Below, one piece after another: positions 44,426 to 52,788 of a stretch of DNA of 64,000 nucleotides; positions within the stretch are counted from its first letter, which is position 1, and each line of letters opens with the position of its first letter. This DNA is from Niabella sp035434405 (GTDB lineage Bacteria; Bacteroidota; Bacteroidia; Chitinophagales; Chitinophagaceae), in assembly GCA_035434405.1 (NCBI GenBank), contig DAORWU010000010.1, positions 1-64,000 of the forward strand. Reading direction: 5' to 3'. The translations under genes were made by a program, and so were the position numbers. Under the pieces are notes generated by a model, which had not been told where the DNA came from, searched no databases, and saw nothing but the letters and a program-made list of their open reading frames with translations.

Positions 44426-44834
44426 CCGCAATTTCAATTCGCAATTTTTGGAAATGCTATCCTACTGTTCTGGTTGTTTTTCTTAAAGTTTATGAGCCTG
44501 TCTTGCCAAAACCCATACGTGTCCTGGGTTTCAACCTATCTTAATACTAGAAGATGCTTAAAACTTTAAGTCATTGTATAAGGATGAATGAAATATTGTA
44601 TAGTTTTTTCTGGCTAAAAAATCATGATAAATATTCAAAAGAAATACATCCCTGGAATTTGAACCAGAAGCACTTTAAAGCTAAAAGAATTCTTAGATCC
44701 TCCCACTGAAATCCTACTAGACTTATCCCTTAAAAAATTTGTTAATAACTACAATCCATTTGCAAAATCCCCTCATAAGGGGGGTAGTTTCTTTTTCATA
44801 CCGTAGTACTTTAGAGTAACAAAATTTTAGAGAT
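44426..44834. other. intergenic region downstream of the response regulator
   Basis: 409 bp without a credible reading frame. It holds the candidate regulator site at 44769-44786 and, on the minus strand around 44640-44700, a stretch resembling the T-arm of a tRNA (CTGGTTCAAATTCCAG) that does not complete a cloverleaf. No terminator with a clear T-run was seen after the response regulator gene. Confidence 0.4.
44769..44786. promoter_or_regulatory. candidate response-regulator site, copy B
   Basis: CCCCTCATAAGGGGGG followed by TAG, with arms CCCCT/AGGGG, lies 48 bp upstream of the PepSY-like gene. It shares the C-run, the G-run and the trailing TAG with the element at 40523-40539. TACTTTAG near 44803 could be a weak -7 box, placing the element at or just upstream of the -33 region. 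Confidence 0.45.
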
Positions 44835-45281
44835 ATGAAAACCTATATTTTATCTTTCTTGATGTGGGCACTGTTTACATCATCAAGTGCCGCAAATTTC
44901 TTTACTGATAAAAATGATGCAGCCGTCAAAACTTTTAAACTGATATTTAAGGGCGCAAAGGATGCCGTCTGGAAGTTTGATGATAAAATTTCGTTTGTCA
45001 GTTTCTATCATAATACGATGCCTGTAAAGGCTTGGTTTGGCCGAAACGGCAATCTTATTCGTACCATTCGATACTATAAGGAAGATTATCTGAACCCTAA
45101 ATTAAAATTCGAAGTCAATGAAAGATTTAAAGGGTGGAACATATTTGGAATCACAGAAGTTTCTACCTCCGACTCATTGGAGTTCTCAATTGTGCTGAAA
45201 AAAGATAAAAAAATTTGTGTCGTTACGATGGATCATACAGGAAATATCTTGAAAAAGAAAAAATTCAACGAAGCGATTTGA
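44835..45281 (+). CDS. secreted PepSY-like protein
   Basis: A 148-residue exported protein (signal peptide MKTYILSFLMWALFTSSSAA). The mature part has the PepSY-like (putative beta-lactamase-inhibitor-like) arrangement: a helix (AAVKTFKLIFKGAKDAVWKF), strands with VSFYHNTMPVKAWFGRNGNL, an IRTIRYYKEDYLNP turn, and a closing strand with VTMDHTGNILKKKKF. It resembles the protein at 61565-62092 in the motif Gly-x-x-Ile-(R/Q)-T-I-R-(Y/K)-Y. The function of this family in Bacteroidota is unknown. It lies downstream of the kinase/regulator pair and carries the same upstream element as the propeller/receptor operon. Confidence 0.65.
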   Translation: MKTYILSFLMWALFTSSSAANFFTDKNDAAVKTFKLIFKGAKDAVWKFDDKISFVSFYHNTMPVKAWFGRNGNLIRTIRYYKEDYLNPKLKFEVNERFKGWNIFGITEVSTSDSLEFSIVLKKDKKICVVTMDHTGNILKKKKFNEAI

Positions 45282-45458
45282 TCAGAATAATTGAATGCAG
45301 AGTATAGTGATTCAGAGAAAAATAAATTATTCCGTTTTGAAATACCTTCATATACCAGAAGCCATTTTTTACTATGACCTCCGGTATATGAAGTGTATAA
45401 GGAGATTAGTGGTTTCAAATGATCATAAGCAATAACACCGAGTAAGCCATAGAGTCAT

Positions 45459-48035
45459 TTAGTTCTTTCCTTTGAAAGCATAATTAAAAGTAATGCCATA
45501 GGTGCGTGGATCACTCAGAACACCGGCATAATGACCTGCATTTCCTCCTGCTGGTAATAATTGTTCGTAATAGTCCTTATTCAGTAGATTTCGTCCCCAC
45601 ACAAATGCTGAAAAACCTTTACCAGCTTTGAATCCAATCCTTCCGTTGACCAACCCATACCCTGGCACATTTAAAAATGCAGATGGCGATGGGCTAGATG
45701 AAAAACCTGATCGTGCAAAAAAATCAGCCGCTATAAAAAACCGATTAGGCTTGCCAAATAAAGAAGATGGAGTACCATACTCGCCACCTGCAGATCCAGC
45801 CCATTTTGAAATGCCAGGCAAAGCACTACCCGAAATATCTTTGAAAGCTACCTGAACTCCCTCTGCATTTGTTGCTCCAGTTTCTTCAATTGGCAAAGGC
45901 GCATTCACAAACTTTACATATTTCCCATTGGTATAGCTTACTCCGCCATAAAAACTAAAATGGCTATTGATCTGATAGGAGGCATCCACTTCAACACCTC
46001 TCACCCTTACTTTCTCTACATTAGCAATATACCCCCGGTTCACACCTAACTCAGGAGACTGAACATTGGCTTGATAATCTTTGATATCTGAATTAAAAAC
46101 CGAAGCATTAATAGTTAATTCCTCTACTAATTCTGTTTTCACCCCAAGTTCAAAATGTCTTGTATATTCAGGTCTTATCACTGCCAGATCGGTGGCTGGT
46201 TGTCCATTTACGGTGGGTAATCCTGAAACATTTACACCTACAGGTTTATAACTGGTTGAGAAAGTACCAAAAGTATTCACTTTGCTGGAAGTCCTATATG
46301 AAAGTGTAAGATGATAGGTCGCATTTCTTTCATAGGCAGCAGACTGATAGAACTGCTTACTGTAAACACTTTTTTTTAAGGCCAACAATGCAGCATCGTT
46401 GGTTTCCAAACCGCCGTATGTTTTACGGTCATAAATCACTGCTTTCTCATCATAGTTAAGTCTGACACCTGGTTGTATATGAAAATCTCTAAACAATTCC
46501 CAATCTACATTTGCAAATAGTGCGGCACTTTTAGAATTGATGGATGATTGGGTGTGAATACCATACCCTTCAAATAAAGAGGGTGTTTTCCAAAGTGAGC
46601 TGGTGGAGTTTTGCGAAAAACGCCACTGATCTCTACCTGATTCTTCCGTACCGGAAACCTTCACTTCCTGACCCAAATAAAATACGCCGATCAATCCACT
46701 CAACTGATCTGAAATATCACCGGCGTAACGTATTTCCTGTGAAAAGTTTTTATGTTTTGCAGGGTTTTGAGATTTCGCCAACGCTTGTAGTCCTGTAAAA
46801 TCTCTATCATTAGATGGCTGCCAAATCCAATACCTGTAAGCTGATGTGGCTGTCATTGTTCCTTTACCGATTATGCTTTCGAAAGTAACAGATGCTCCTC
46901 CAATTTCATTGCCCGAATTCCAGGGTGTATCATGATCAATCAATCTTTCAAAAGCATTGCTGGATGGCAATTGGTAATTTAGGTCAGTAATGATTGCATT
47001 AAACTGACGGAAAGCCGGTCGTTTTGTTTGAACCACACCCGCCACCACCTGAGCATAACCATCGGGCTTTTGAACATTATATTCCCCAGCTACATTCACA
47101 GATGTATTTTGTGAAATATTATATAGAAATTGCGTACGCAGTCCTAAATTATTAATGTCATTGGTGTATTTATTAATATTCAGATTCTGTATGATACCAT
47201 CTCTTTGTGTTCCCGAAAACGAAACCCGGGCAGCCAGCTTCTTAGTCAATGGACCAGTGACAGATGATTTTGCTTGCACAAATCCAAAATTACCATAACT
47301 CACTTCCAAGTTTCCACCCGGAACAAACAATGGTTTACGAGTGGTAATACTTATTGCCCCAGCACTGGTATTTTTCCCAAAAAAAGTACCCTGCGGACCT
47401 CTCAGTACCTCAATCCTTTCAATGTCGACAAAGTCGAGCGTGGCAACGGCTGGTCTCGCGTAATAAATCCCATCCACATAATAGCCCACTCCAGGATCCA
47501 AACCATCATTAGTCAATCCAAATGGAGCACCAAGACCACGAATATTAATACCCGTATTACGAGGGTTGGAAGAATACATTTGAAGAGAAGGAATAACTTC
47601 TTTTAATCTCGACACATTAAAAGTTCCAGACTCTTCAATACGTTTCCCTCCAATTACCGATACAGAAATAGGTACATCCTGCAATACTTCTTTTCTTCTT
47701 CTGGATGTAATAACAACGGTATCTGTTTGGTATACTGATTTCAATTTTATCAGAATTATATCTTCAATTTTTTTAATCAGAACATGCCGGGCTACATAAT
47801 TCACCGAAGACACAGTTATAGAAAAAGGCAGTTCTGGCAATGGAAATAAAGTAAAGACACCAACACTATCAGTTGTCACCCCTTGGGAACCACCCCTCAC
47901 TCCCACACTAGCATGTGGTATTCCAATATCCTGTTCGTTTACCACACGCCCGGATAACTGCGCTTGAATGACAATAGGAAAAGTAACAATTGGGAAAAAA
48001 GACAAAATAAGTCTGTTCAAAAATTTTCTGTTCAT
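45459..48035 (-). CDS. TonB-dependent receptor of the sulfur locus
   Basis: An 858-residue receptor with signal peptide, carboxypeptidase-regulatory-like domain (about 28-100), a true TonB plug (about 115-225; VLQDVPISVSVIGGKRIEES, VYYVDGIYYARPA-like, ERIEVLRGPQGTFFGKNTSAG) and a 22-strand-type barrel ending GITFNYAFKGKN. It resembles siderophore/vitamin-type receptors more than SusC. It lies just downstream of the assimilatory sulfate cluster and has two copies of the sulfur-locus palindrome in its upstream region (48111 and 48269), so it probably imports a sulfur-containing or sulfur-linked compound when sulfur is short. The ligand is unknown. Confidence 0.88.
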   Translation of the reverse strand: MNRKFLNRLILSFFPIVTFPIVIQAQLSGRVVNEQDIGIPHASVGVRGGSQGVTTDSVGVFTLFPLPELPFSITVSSVNYVARHVLIKKIEDIILIKLKSVYQTDTVVITSRRRKEVLQDVPISVSVIGGKRIEESGTFNVSRLKEVIPSLQMYSSNPRNTGINIRGLGAPFGLTNDGLDPGVGYYVDGIYYARPAVATLDFVDIERIEVLRGPQGTFFGKNTSAGAISITTRKPLFVPGGNLEVSYGNFGFVQAKSSVTGPLTKKLAARVSFSGTQRDGIIQNLNINKYTNDINNLGLRTQFLYNISQNTSVNVAGEYNVQKPDGYAQVVAGVVQTKRPAFRQFNAIITDLNYQLPSSNAFERLIDHDTPWNSGNEIGGASVTFESIIGKGTMTATSAYRYWIWQPSNDRDFTGLQALAKSQNPAKHKNFSQEIRYAGDISDQLSGLIGVFYLGQEVKVSGTEESGRDQWRFSQNSTSSLWKTPSLFEGYGIHTQSSINSKSAALFANVDWELFRDFHIQPGVRLNYDEKAVIYDRKTYGGLETNDAALLALKKSVYSKQFYQSAAYERNATYHLTLSYRTSSKVNTFGTFSTSYKPVGVNVSGLPTVNGQPATDLAVIRPEYTRHFELGVKTELVEELTINASVFNSDIKDYQANVQSPELGVNRGYIANVEKVRVRGVEVDASYQINSHFSFYGGVSYTNGKYVKFVNAPLPIEETGATNAEGVQVAFKDISGSALPGISKWAGSAGGEYGTPSSLFGKPNRFFIAADFFARSGFSSSPSPSAFLNVPGYGLVNGRIGFKAGKGFSAFVWGRNLLNKDYYEQLLPAGGNAGHYAGVLSDPRTYGITFNYAFKGKN

Positions 48036-48110
48036 TTCGATTTAATTATATGGTTTAAAAGAATAAGATGCAGGAGGAGGATGCCTTAATCAAAAGGGCA
48101 TAGTTCTACA

Positions 48111-48135
48111 TTAGTCTATAATTTTAGTAGACTAT
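48111..48135. promoter_or_regulatory. sulfur-locus operator, copy 1
   Basis: Core CTATAATTTTAGTAGACTAT. Arms TAGTCTA (48112-48118) and TAGACTA (48128-48134) are exact complements. It lies 76 bp upstream of the TonB-dependent receptor gene. Fourteen of 20 core positions are shared by all three copies in the window. Confidence 0.65.
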
Positions 48136-48268
48136 TTGAATAAAAAAAATCTTTTCTGATCAACAACAACTATGCATAGTATTGCAGCTATAGTACAGGT
48201 AGGACAGTTTTGGTGATTTGAATTGAATATTCATAATATTAATAAAGCGTAAAAATAGTGAAAAATTA

Positions 48269-48293
48269 TTTGTCTACTATTTTAGTAGGGTAT
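48269..48293. promoter_or_regulatory. sulfur-locus operator, copy 2
   Basis: Core CTACTATTTTAGTAGGGTAT. Arms CTACTA and TAGTAG are perfect around TTT. It lies between the siroheme synthase/permease fusion gene and the TonB receptor gene, 234 bp upstream of the latter. Confidence 0.65.
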
Positions 48294-48314
48294 TTATTTA
48301 AAAAAAACTCCTTC

Positions 48315-49883
48315 TTACAGGAGTGATTTAATGATCGTAATCAAACTCATGATGATTACTAATACGCCTACCACAAAGAACATTTTTTTTACAGGAAGTT
48401 TGGAGGTAAGCATAGCAGAGAATGGTGCTGTGATGATGCCCCCAATTAACAATCCAGCCACAATATTCCAATGCTGAATGCCAATGGTAAAAATAAATGT
48501 AATGGCACTTGTCACAGTTAGAATAAATTTAGCCACGGTGGAACTACCTACTACATAGCGAGGGGTACGACCATTTTTAATAAAAGTACCAGTAACTAAA
48601 GGTCCCCAACCTCCCCCACCAAATGAGTCAATAAATCCGCCAATCAAACCCAATGCTTTGATATTGATTTTTTTTCTTTTGGCAATCACCTCTCTTTTAC
48701 TCTTAAATACATTCATGATGATTCGCAAGCCTAAGTACAAATTGTATCCGGCTACTAATGGTTTGGTAAGCTGGGCAAAATGCTCGCCTAATAAGGTGAG
48801 TGCAAGTGCTCCCATTATTGCTCCCACAATTGCTGGTAATGCTAATGCTTTTACCAACTTCTTGTTTACATTCCCTAACTTAAAATGACTGATGCTTCCT
48901 GCAGCAGTTGTAAAGCTTTCTGCTGAGTGAATACTGGCACTAATCACAGGTGGTGGAATGTTGAGTAACAACAATGTGGTGGTACATATAGTTCCATATC
49001 CCATACCCATAGACCCTGCTACTATCTCTGCCAGAAACCCTGCCAGAAGCATCCAGTAAAAAAGATGATTATCTTGATTCAGGGCTTGCAAAATGGGATT
49101 TATCAAATCGAATGCATACAAAGAATAGATGCTGATACCCACTAATAAAATAGCACCCAGAATGATCAAATACCAATTTGTGTTTCTTTGTGCAGATGCG
49201 ACAATATCGGTGGACTCCTCCACTTCCTTGGAAGCATCGGCATCCTTTTCAAAAGCAATTAATGCTTCATCCGAACTCTCTACCAGGGAACGTGTAACCT
49301 CATTAAGCACTTTCACTTTCCGGTCAAAATCTCCGGTCAGTCGGTTCCTGATTCCCTGCATATTGTCCAACAGTTCGTCCATCTCATCAGGGATCACTTC
49401 ACTAAAAGTTTCTCTTAATCTCTTCGCCACCGTGGGTGATTTTCCATTGGTGGAAATAGCAATTTTCAGATTCCCCTTTTTTACCACCGAACCCAAATAA
49501 AAATCGCAAAGCTCTGGCTTATCTGCAATGTTCACTAATCTGTCGCTCGCAATAGTATCTTCTCTAATCTGTTGTGCTACCTGCAGATCATTGACGGCGG
49601 CAATCACTAAATTGGCATGAGTGATGTCCATAATAGTATAGGCACGTTCATGCAGAACAATGTTTGGAAAATGGACTACAAACTTTTTAACTTCCTCCCC
49701 TATATGAATAGCTACGAGTTGTATATGTGTAGCAGGTGCATTACTCAACACAGCCTGTAGTTTTTCAAAGGCAATTTTGCCTCCGCCAATGATCAACAAC
49801 CGCAAATCTTCTAGCTTTAGAAAAACAGGAAAAAGTTTATTCCCTTCTTTTTCTGGCTCTTCTGTCTCAGTCCAATTACTCAA
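48315..49883 (-). CDS. fusion of siroheme synthase (CysG N-terminal part) and TSUP/TauE-type permease
   Basis: A 522-residue two-part protein. Residues about 17-210 form a precorrin-2 dehydrogenase/sirohydrochlorin ferrochelatase: FPVFLKLEDLRLLIIGGGKI (NAD-binding GGGK, 33-36), LVIAAVNDLQVAQQI, ADKPELCDFYLGSVVKKGNL and ISTNGKSPTVAKRLRE. After an acidic linker, residues about 237-522 form a TSUP membrane domain with about nine helices (LAGFLAEIVAGSMGMGYGTI, GGFIDSFGGGGWGPLVTG). The enzyme part supplies siroheme for CysI together with CobA; the permease part would move sulfite, sulfate or a sulfonate. It is the last gene of the sulfate cluster, 57 bp after cysE. Confidence 0.88.
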   Translation of the reverse strand: MSNWTETEEPEKEGNKLFPVFLKLEDLRLLIIGGGKIAFEKLQAVLSNAPATHIQLVAIHIGEEVKKFVVHFPNIVLHERAYTIMDITHANLVIAAVNDLQVAQQIREDTIASDRLVNIADKPELCDFYLGSVVKKGNLKIAISTNGKSPTVAKRLRETFSEVIPDEMDELLDNMQGIRNRLTGDFDRKVKVLNEVTRSLVESSDEALIAFEKDADASKEVEESTDIVASAQRNTNWYLIILGAILLVGISIYSLYAFDLINPILQALNQDNHLFYWMLLAGFLAEIVAGSMGMGYGTICTTTLLLLNIPPPVISASIHSAESFTTAAGSISHFKLGNVNKKLVKALALPAIVGAIMGALALTLLGEHFAQLTKPLVAGYNLYLGLRIIMNVFKSKREVIAKRKKINIKALGLIGGFIDSFGGGGWGPLVTGTFIKNGRTPRYVVGSSTVAKFILTVTSAITFIFTIGIQHWNIVAGLLIGGIITAPFSAMLTSKLPVKKMFFVVGVLVIIMSLITIIKSLL

Positions 49884-49940
49884 TTGCTTGGTGGCTTTAA
49901 AAGTTTAAAATATAAATTTCAAATGGTCGATTTCGGACAG

Positions 49941-50789
49941 CTACTTTGCAGGTTTCTTTAGGATCTTTGAAACGGATTGCTTATGAGAAAAACTGCCCTT
50001 ATCGGTTACCTCACTTTTGTTATAAACCAATGATCCCGGAGGAACGGCAAATGTGATCCAGGCATTACCGCCAATCACCGTATCTTTTCCAATGGTGGTT
50101 TCACCACCCAAAATGGTGGCACCAGAATAAATCACCACATTGTCCTCGATAGTAGGATGACGTTTTGATTTTTTCTTTGACTTGGCTGCTGAGTTTAATG
50201 CGCCAATGGTCACTCCCTGATAAATCCTTATGTTATTTCCAATAATGGTAGTTTCCCCTATTACCACTCCGGTTCCATGATCAATAAAAAAATGCTGACC
50301 AATGGTGGCTCCCGGATGAATGTCAATGCCGGTTTTAGAATGGGCATATTCTGTAAAAATGCGGGGAAGATTTTTGATACCCTGCTTCCAAAGCTGATTA
50401 GATAAACGATATACCGCTATGGCATAAAACCCAGGGTAGGCATGAAGCACTTCACTAATATCAAGTGCAGCAGGATCGTTGGCTACAAAAGCTTCCGCAT
50501 CTTTGTACAGAGAAGTATAAAGTTCGGGTAATGCTTCAAAGAAAACATCTGTTTCCTGCTGAGATTGAGTACCATCATTCACCACATCGTACACCAAGGT
50601 AGCCAGATGACTTTTCAATCCATACACCCCTTTTTCAATGTCTGATTCCTTTTGATTGACTCCATTTTTGGGAATAAAAAGAAAACCAAACATATCATCC
50701 ACAAACTGATGGGCCAAATCTTTATCAGGAAGATTTCCCAGCTTTTTGTTGTTCTGTAACAATTGCTTAAAGAATGTTTTGTTGCTCAT
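49941..50789 (-). CDS. cysE: serine O-acetyltransferase
   Basis: A 282-residue enzyme that makes O-acetylserine, the acceptor for sulfide in cysteine synthesis. An N-terminal helical domain precedes the hexapeptide left-handed beta-helix: TGIDIHPGATIGQHFFIDHG, GVVIGETTIIGNNIRIYQGV, then VVIYSGATILGGETTIGKDT and IGGNAWI. The catalytic His-Asp pair sits in FIDHGTG. It lies in the sulfate cluster between cysI and the siroheme/permease fusion. No cysteine synthase gene is in the window. Confidence 0.92.
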   Translation of the reverse strand: MSNKTFFKQLLQNNKKLGNLPDKDLAHQFVDDMFGFLFIPKNGVNQKESDIEKGVYGLKSHLATLVYDVVNDGTQSQQETDVFFEALPELYTSLYKDAEAFVANDPAALDISEVLHAYPGFYAIAVYRLSNQLWKQGIKNLPRIFTEYAHSKTGIDIHPGATIGQHFFIDHGTGVVIGETTIIGNNIRIYQGVTIGALNSAAKSKKKSKRHPTIEDNVVIYSGATILGGETTIGKDTVIGGNAWITFAVPPGSLVYNKSEVTDKGSFSHKQSVSKILKKPAK

Positions 50790-50812
50790 GAGGGGTGTGA
50801 TTGATTTATTGG

Positions 50813-50970
50813 TTGATTGGTTTATTAGTTGAATGGTTTGTACCTTGATGTGTTGATCGCTTCATACGTTGATGCGTTGATATGGCAATTAAATCATCTT
50901 AAACTTTTCTATAAAATTCCAGTTTTCCACCTTATTACCTTTTCAACTATTCAACTAGTAAACCAATCAA
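50813..50970. repeat. long inverted repeat between cysE and cysI
   Basis: Segments 50813-50838 and 50945-50970 are inverted copies of one another at 24 of 26 positions (TTGATTGGTTTAYTAGTTGA type), separated by about 106 bp. The same low-complexity words (TTGATTGGTTTATT) flank the four-helix-bundle gene between cysN and cysD. It may be a large hairpin or an empty-site scar of a small mobile element. Confidence 0.7.
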
Positions 50971-50983
50971 CGGACCAACCCAA

Positions 50984-52651
50984 CTACAAAATCCATTTGC
51001 GGTAAGAAAAATCGCCAAAGGTTTCTTCGGTTTTTTTCTCTTGTTGATATACGCCAAAGAGTTCATCGAGTGTGGATAAAATCTGGCTTTCATCAATATT
51101 GTCTTTAAACTTTGTATTGAGTCTTAATCCTAATCTGTCGCCACCAATGTGCAAATTATACCTGCCTGGACCTGTACCCACAAATCCTATTTCTGCATTA
51201 GGTGAACGGCCACAACCATTTGGACAGCCCGTCATACGAAGTACGATATCATCATTCTCCATACTATGCTTTTCCAGCAATGGTTCTATTTTGGAAATGA
51301 GGGTAGGTAAATAACGCTGGGCTTCTGCAAGTGCCAATGGACAGGTATTTAAAGCAACACATGCAATAGCATTCTTCCGAAGTGCTCCTGCATTTTCTGT
51401 GTGCTCGATAATACCATATTCCTGTAGCAATGCTTCTACCTCAGCTCTATCGGTTTCTTTAATGTCTGAAAGAATTACATTTTGATTGGCTGTAAAATGA
51501 AAATTGTTTTTCCCCAAAGATGCCAGCTTATACAAGCCTTCTTTCAACTGTATATTGTCATCATCCAGAATACGGCCATTTTCTACAAATACCGTAAAAT
51601 GGGAGTTTCCTTTGTAATCTTGCACCCAACCATATCTATCCTGACGTTGAGTAAACGTATAAGGTCTTTCTGCTTCCAACTTAAAACCACATCTTTTTTC
51701 TACCTCTTCCCGATACTTATCTATACCCAATTTATCAATGGTGTATTTCAACCTAGCTTGTTTTCTATCGCTTCTGTTTCCAAAATCTCTTTGCACCGTA
51801 ATCACTTCATAAACTGCTTTCAGAATTTTCTCTTCATCATTTTCCACAAAACCCAGCACAGAAGCCAAACGGGCATAAGTATTTGAATTACCGTGTGTAG
51901 AACCTAACCCTCCGCCAGCACCTATATTAAATCCAATTAATTGATCATTCTCTACAATGGCAATCAGCACTACATCATTAATAAAAATATCTACATCGTT
52001 GTTCGGAGGTACTGCTATACCCACTTTAAGTTTACGTGGCAGATACTTGTCCTTGTACAATGGATCGTCTTCGGTTTTCTCTGTCAATTTTTCTTCACCC
52101 AGCCAAATCTCGTACCAGGCCCTTGTCTTTGGCTTGGCCATCTCACTAATTTTTGCTGCATACTGAAACACTTCATCATACACAGGTGATTCCGCTGGGT
52201 TGGATGTACAACACACATTTCTGTTCACATCGCCACAGGTTGCAATGGAATCTAACCCTTGCAAATTAAAAGCAGCCATGGTGGGCTTGATATGTGATTT
52301 TAAGATACCATGCAACTGAATGGTTTGGCGTGTGGTGATCTTGATCACACCAGTCGTATGTTCTCCTGCCACATCATGCAACGTAATCCATTGCTGAGGT
52401 GTAAGCAGACCACCGGGCAAACGCAAGCGCAGCATGAAAGAATACAACCACTCCAATTTTTTGCCACTACGCTCCTCCCGCCTGTCTCGGTCATCCTGTT
52501 GGTACATGCCATGAAATTTTATCAGAGACTGATCATCCTCTCGAATAGCTCCCGTATAGCTATCTTTCAGGCTTTCTTTTATAGTACCACGCAATCCATT
52601 GCTGGCAATTTTTACTTTTTCTGTTGATGATAAATTTGGTAGTTCGCTCAC
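50984..52651 (-). CDS. cysI: assimilatory sulfite reductase hemoprotein subunit
   Basis: A 555-residue siroheme/[4Fe-4S] protein that reduces sulfite to sulfide with electrons from CysJ. Features are the tandem nitrite/sulfite reductase half-domains, RLRLPGGLLTPQQWITL, the sirohaem-region segment TCGDVNRNVCCTSNP, and the cluster ligands CVALNTC and MTGCPNGCGRS (four Cys). The start is GTG at 52651, giving (M)SELPNLSSTEKVKIASNGLR. The open frame continues to an ATG at 52750, but the extra 33 residues are translated spacer made of short repeats. The cysJ gene lies 137 bp upstream. Confidence 0.93.
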   Translation of the reverse strand: MSELPNLSSTEKVKIASNGLRGTIKESLKDSYTGAIREDDQSLIKFHGMYQQDDRDRREERSGKKLEWLYSFMLRLRLPGGLLTPQQWITLHDVAGEHTTGVIKITTRQTIQLHGILKSHIKPTMAAFNLQGLDSIATCGDVNRNVCCTSNPAESPVYDEVFQYAAKISEMAKPKTRAWYEIWLGEEKLTEKTEDDPLYKDKYLPRKLKVGIAVPPNNDVDIFINDVVLIAIVENDQLIGFNIGAGGGLGSTHGNSNTYARLASVLGFVENDEEKILKAVYEVITVQRDFGNRSDRKQARLKYTIDKLGIDKYREEVEKRCGFKLEAERPYTFTQRQDRYGWVQDYKGNSHFTVFVENGRILDDDNIQLKEGLYKLASLGKNNFHFTANQNVILSDIKETDRAEVEALLQEYGIIEHTENAGALRKNAIACVALNTCPLALAEAQRYLPTLISKIEPLLEKHSMENDDIVLRMTGCPNGCGRSPNAEIGFVGTGPGRYNLHIGGDRLGLRLNTKFKDNIDESQILSTLDELFGVYQQEKKTEETFGDFSYRKWIL

Positions 52652-52788
52652 CCTATATGAATTTTTGATTGTGAAATTTTGATTGTGAATGTGTTCACTC
52701 CTAAATAGATGAAGAGCATATTTTAGTATTAAAGATTTTCCAAAAATCAATCATTAATAATTAACCATTAACAATTAACCATTAATAA
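52652..52788. repeat. simple short repeats in the cysI-cysJ spacer
   Basis: The spacer contains TTTTGATTGTGAA twice (52671-52698 region) and ATTAACCATTAA-type units (AATTAACCATTAACAATTAA, then ACCATTAATAATTAA) at about 52757-52792. Similar low-complexity repeats occupy the cysE-cysI and cysN-cysD spacers. No gene is present. Confidence 0.6.

Noticed and set aside
44640..44700. Minus-strand tRNA suggested by CTGGTTCAAATTCCAG
   Set aside because: T-arm-like only: the anticodon and D arms do not pair and no acceptor stem closes. At most a decayed fragment.
52652..52750. 33-residue N-terminal extension of CysI
   Set aside because: It translates short spacer repeats; the GTG start gives a family-like N-terminus.
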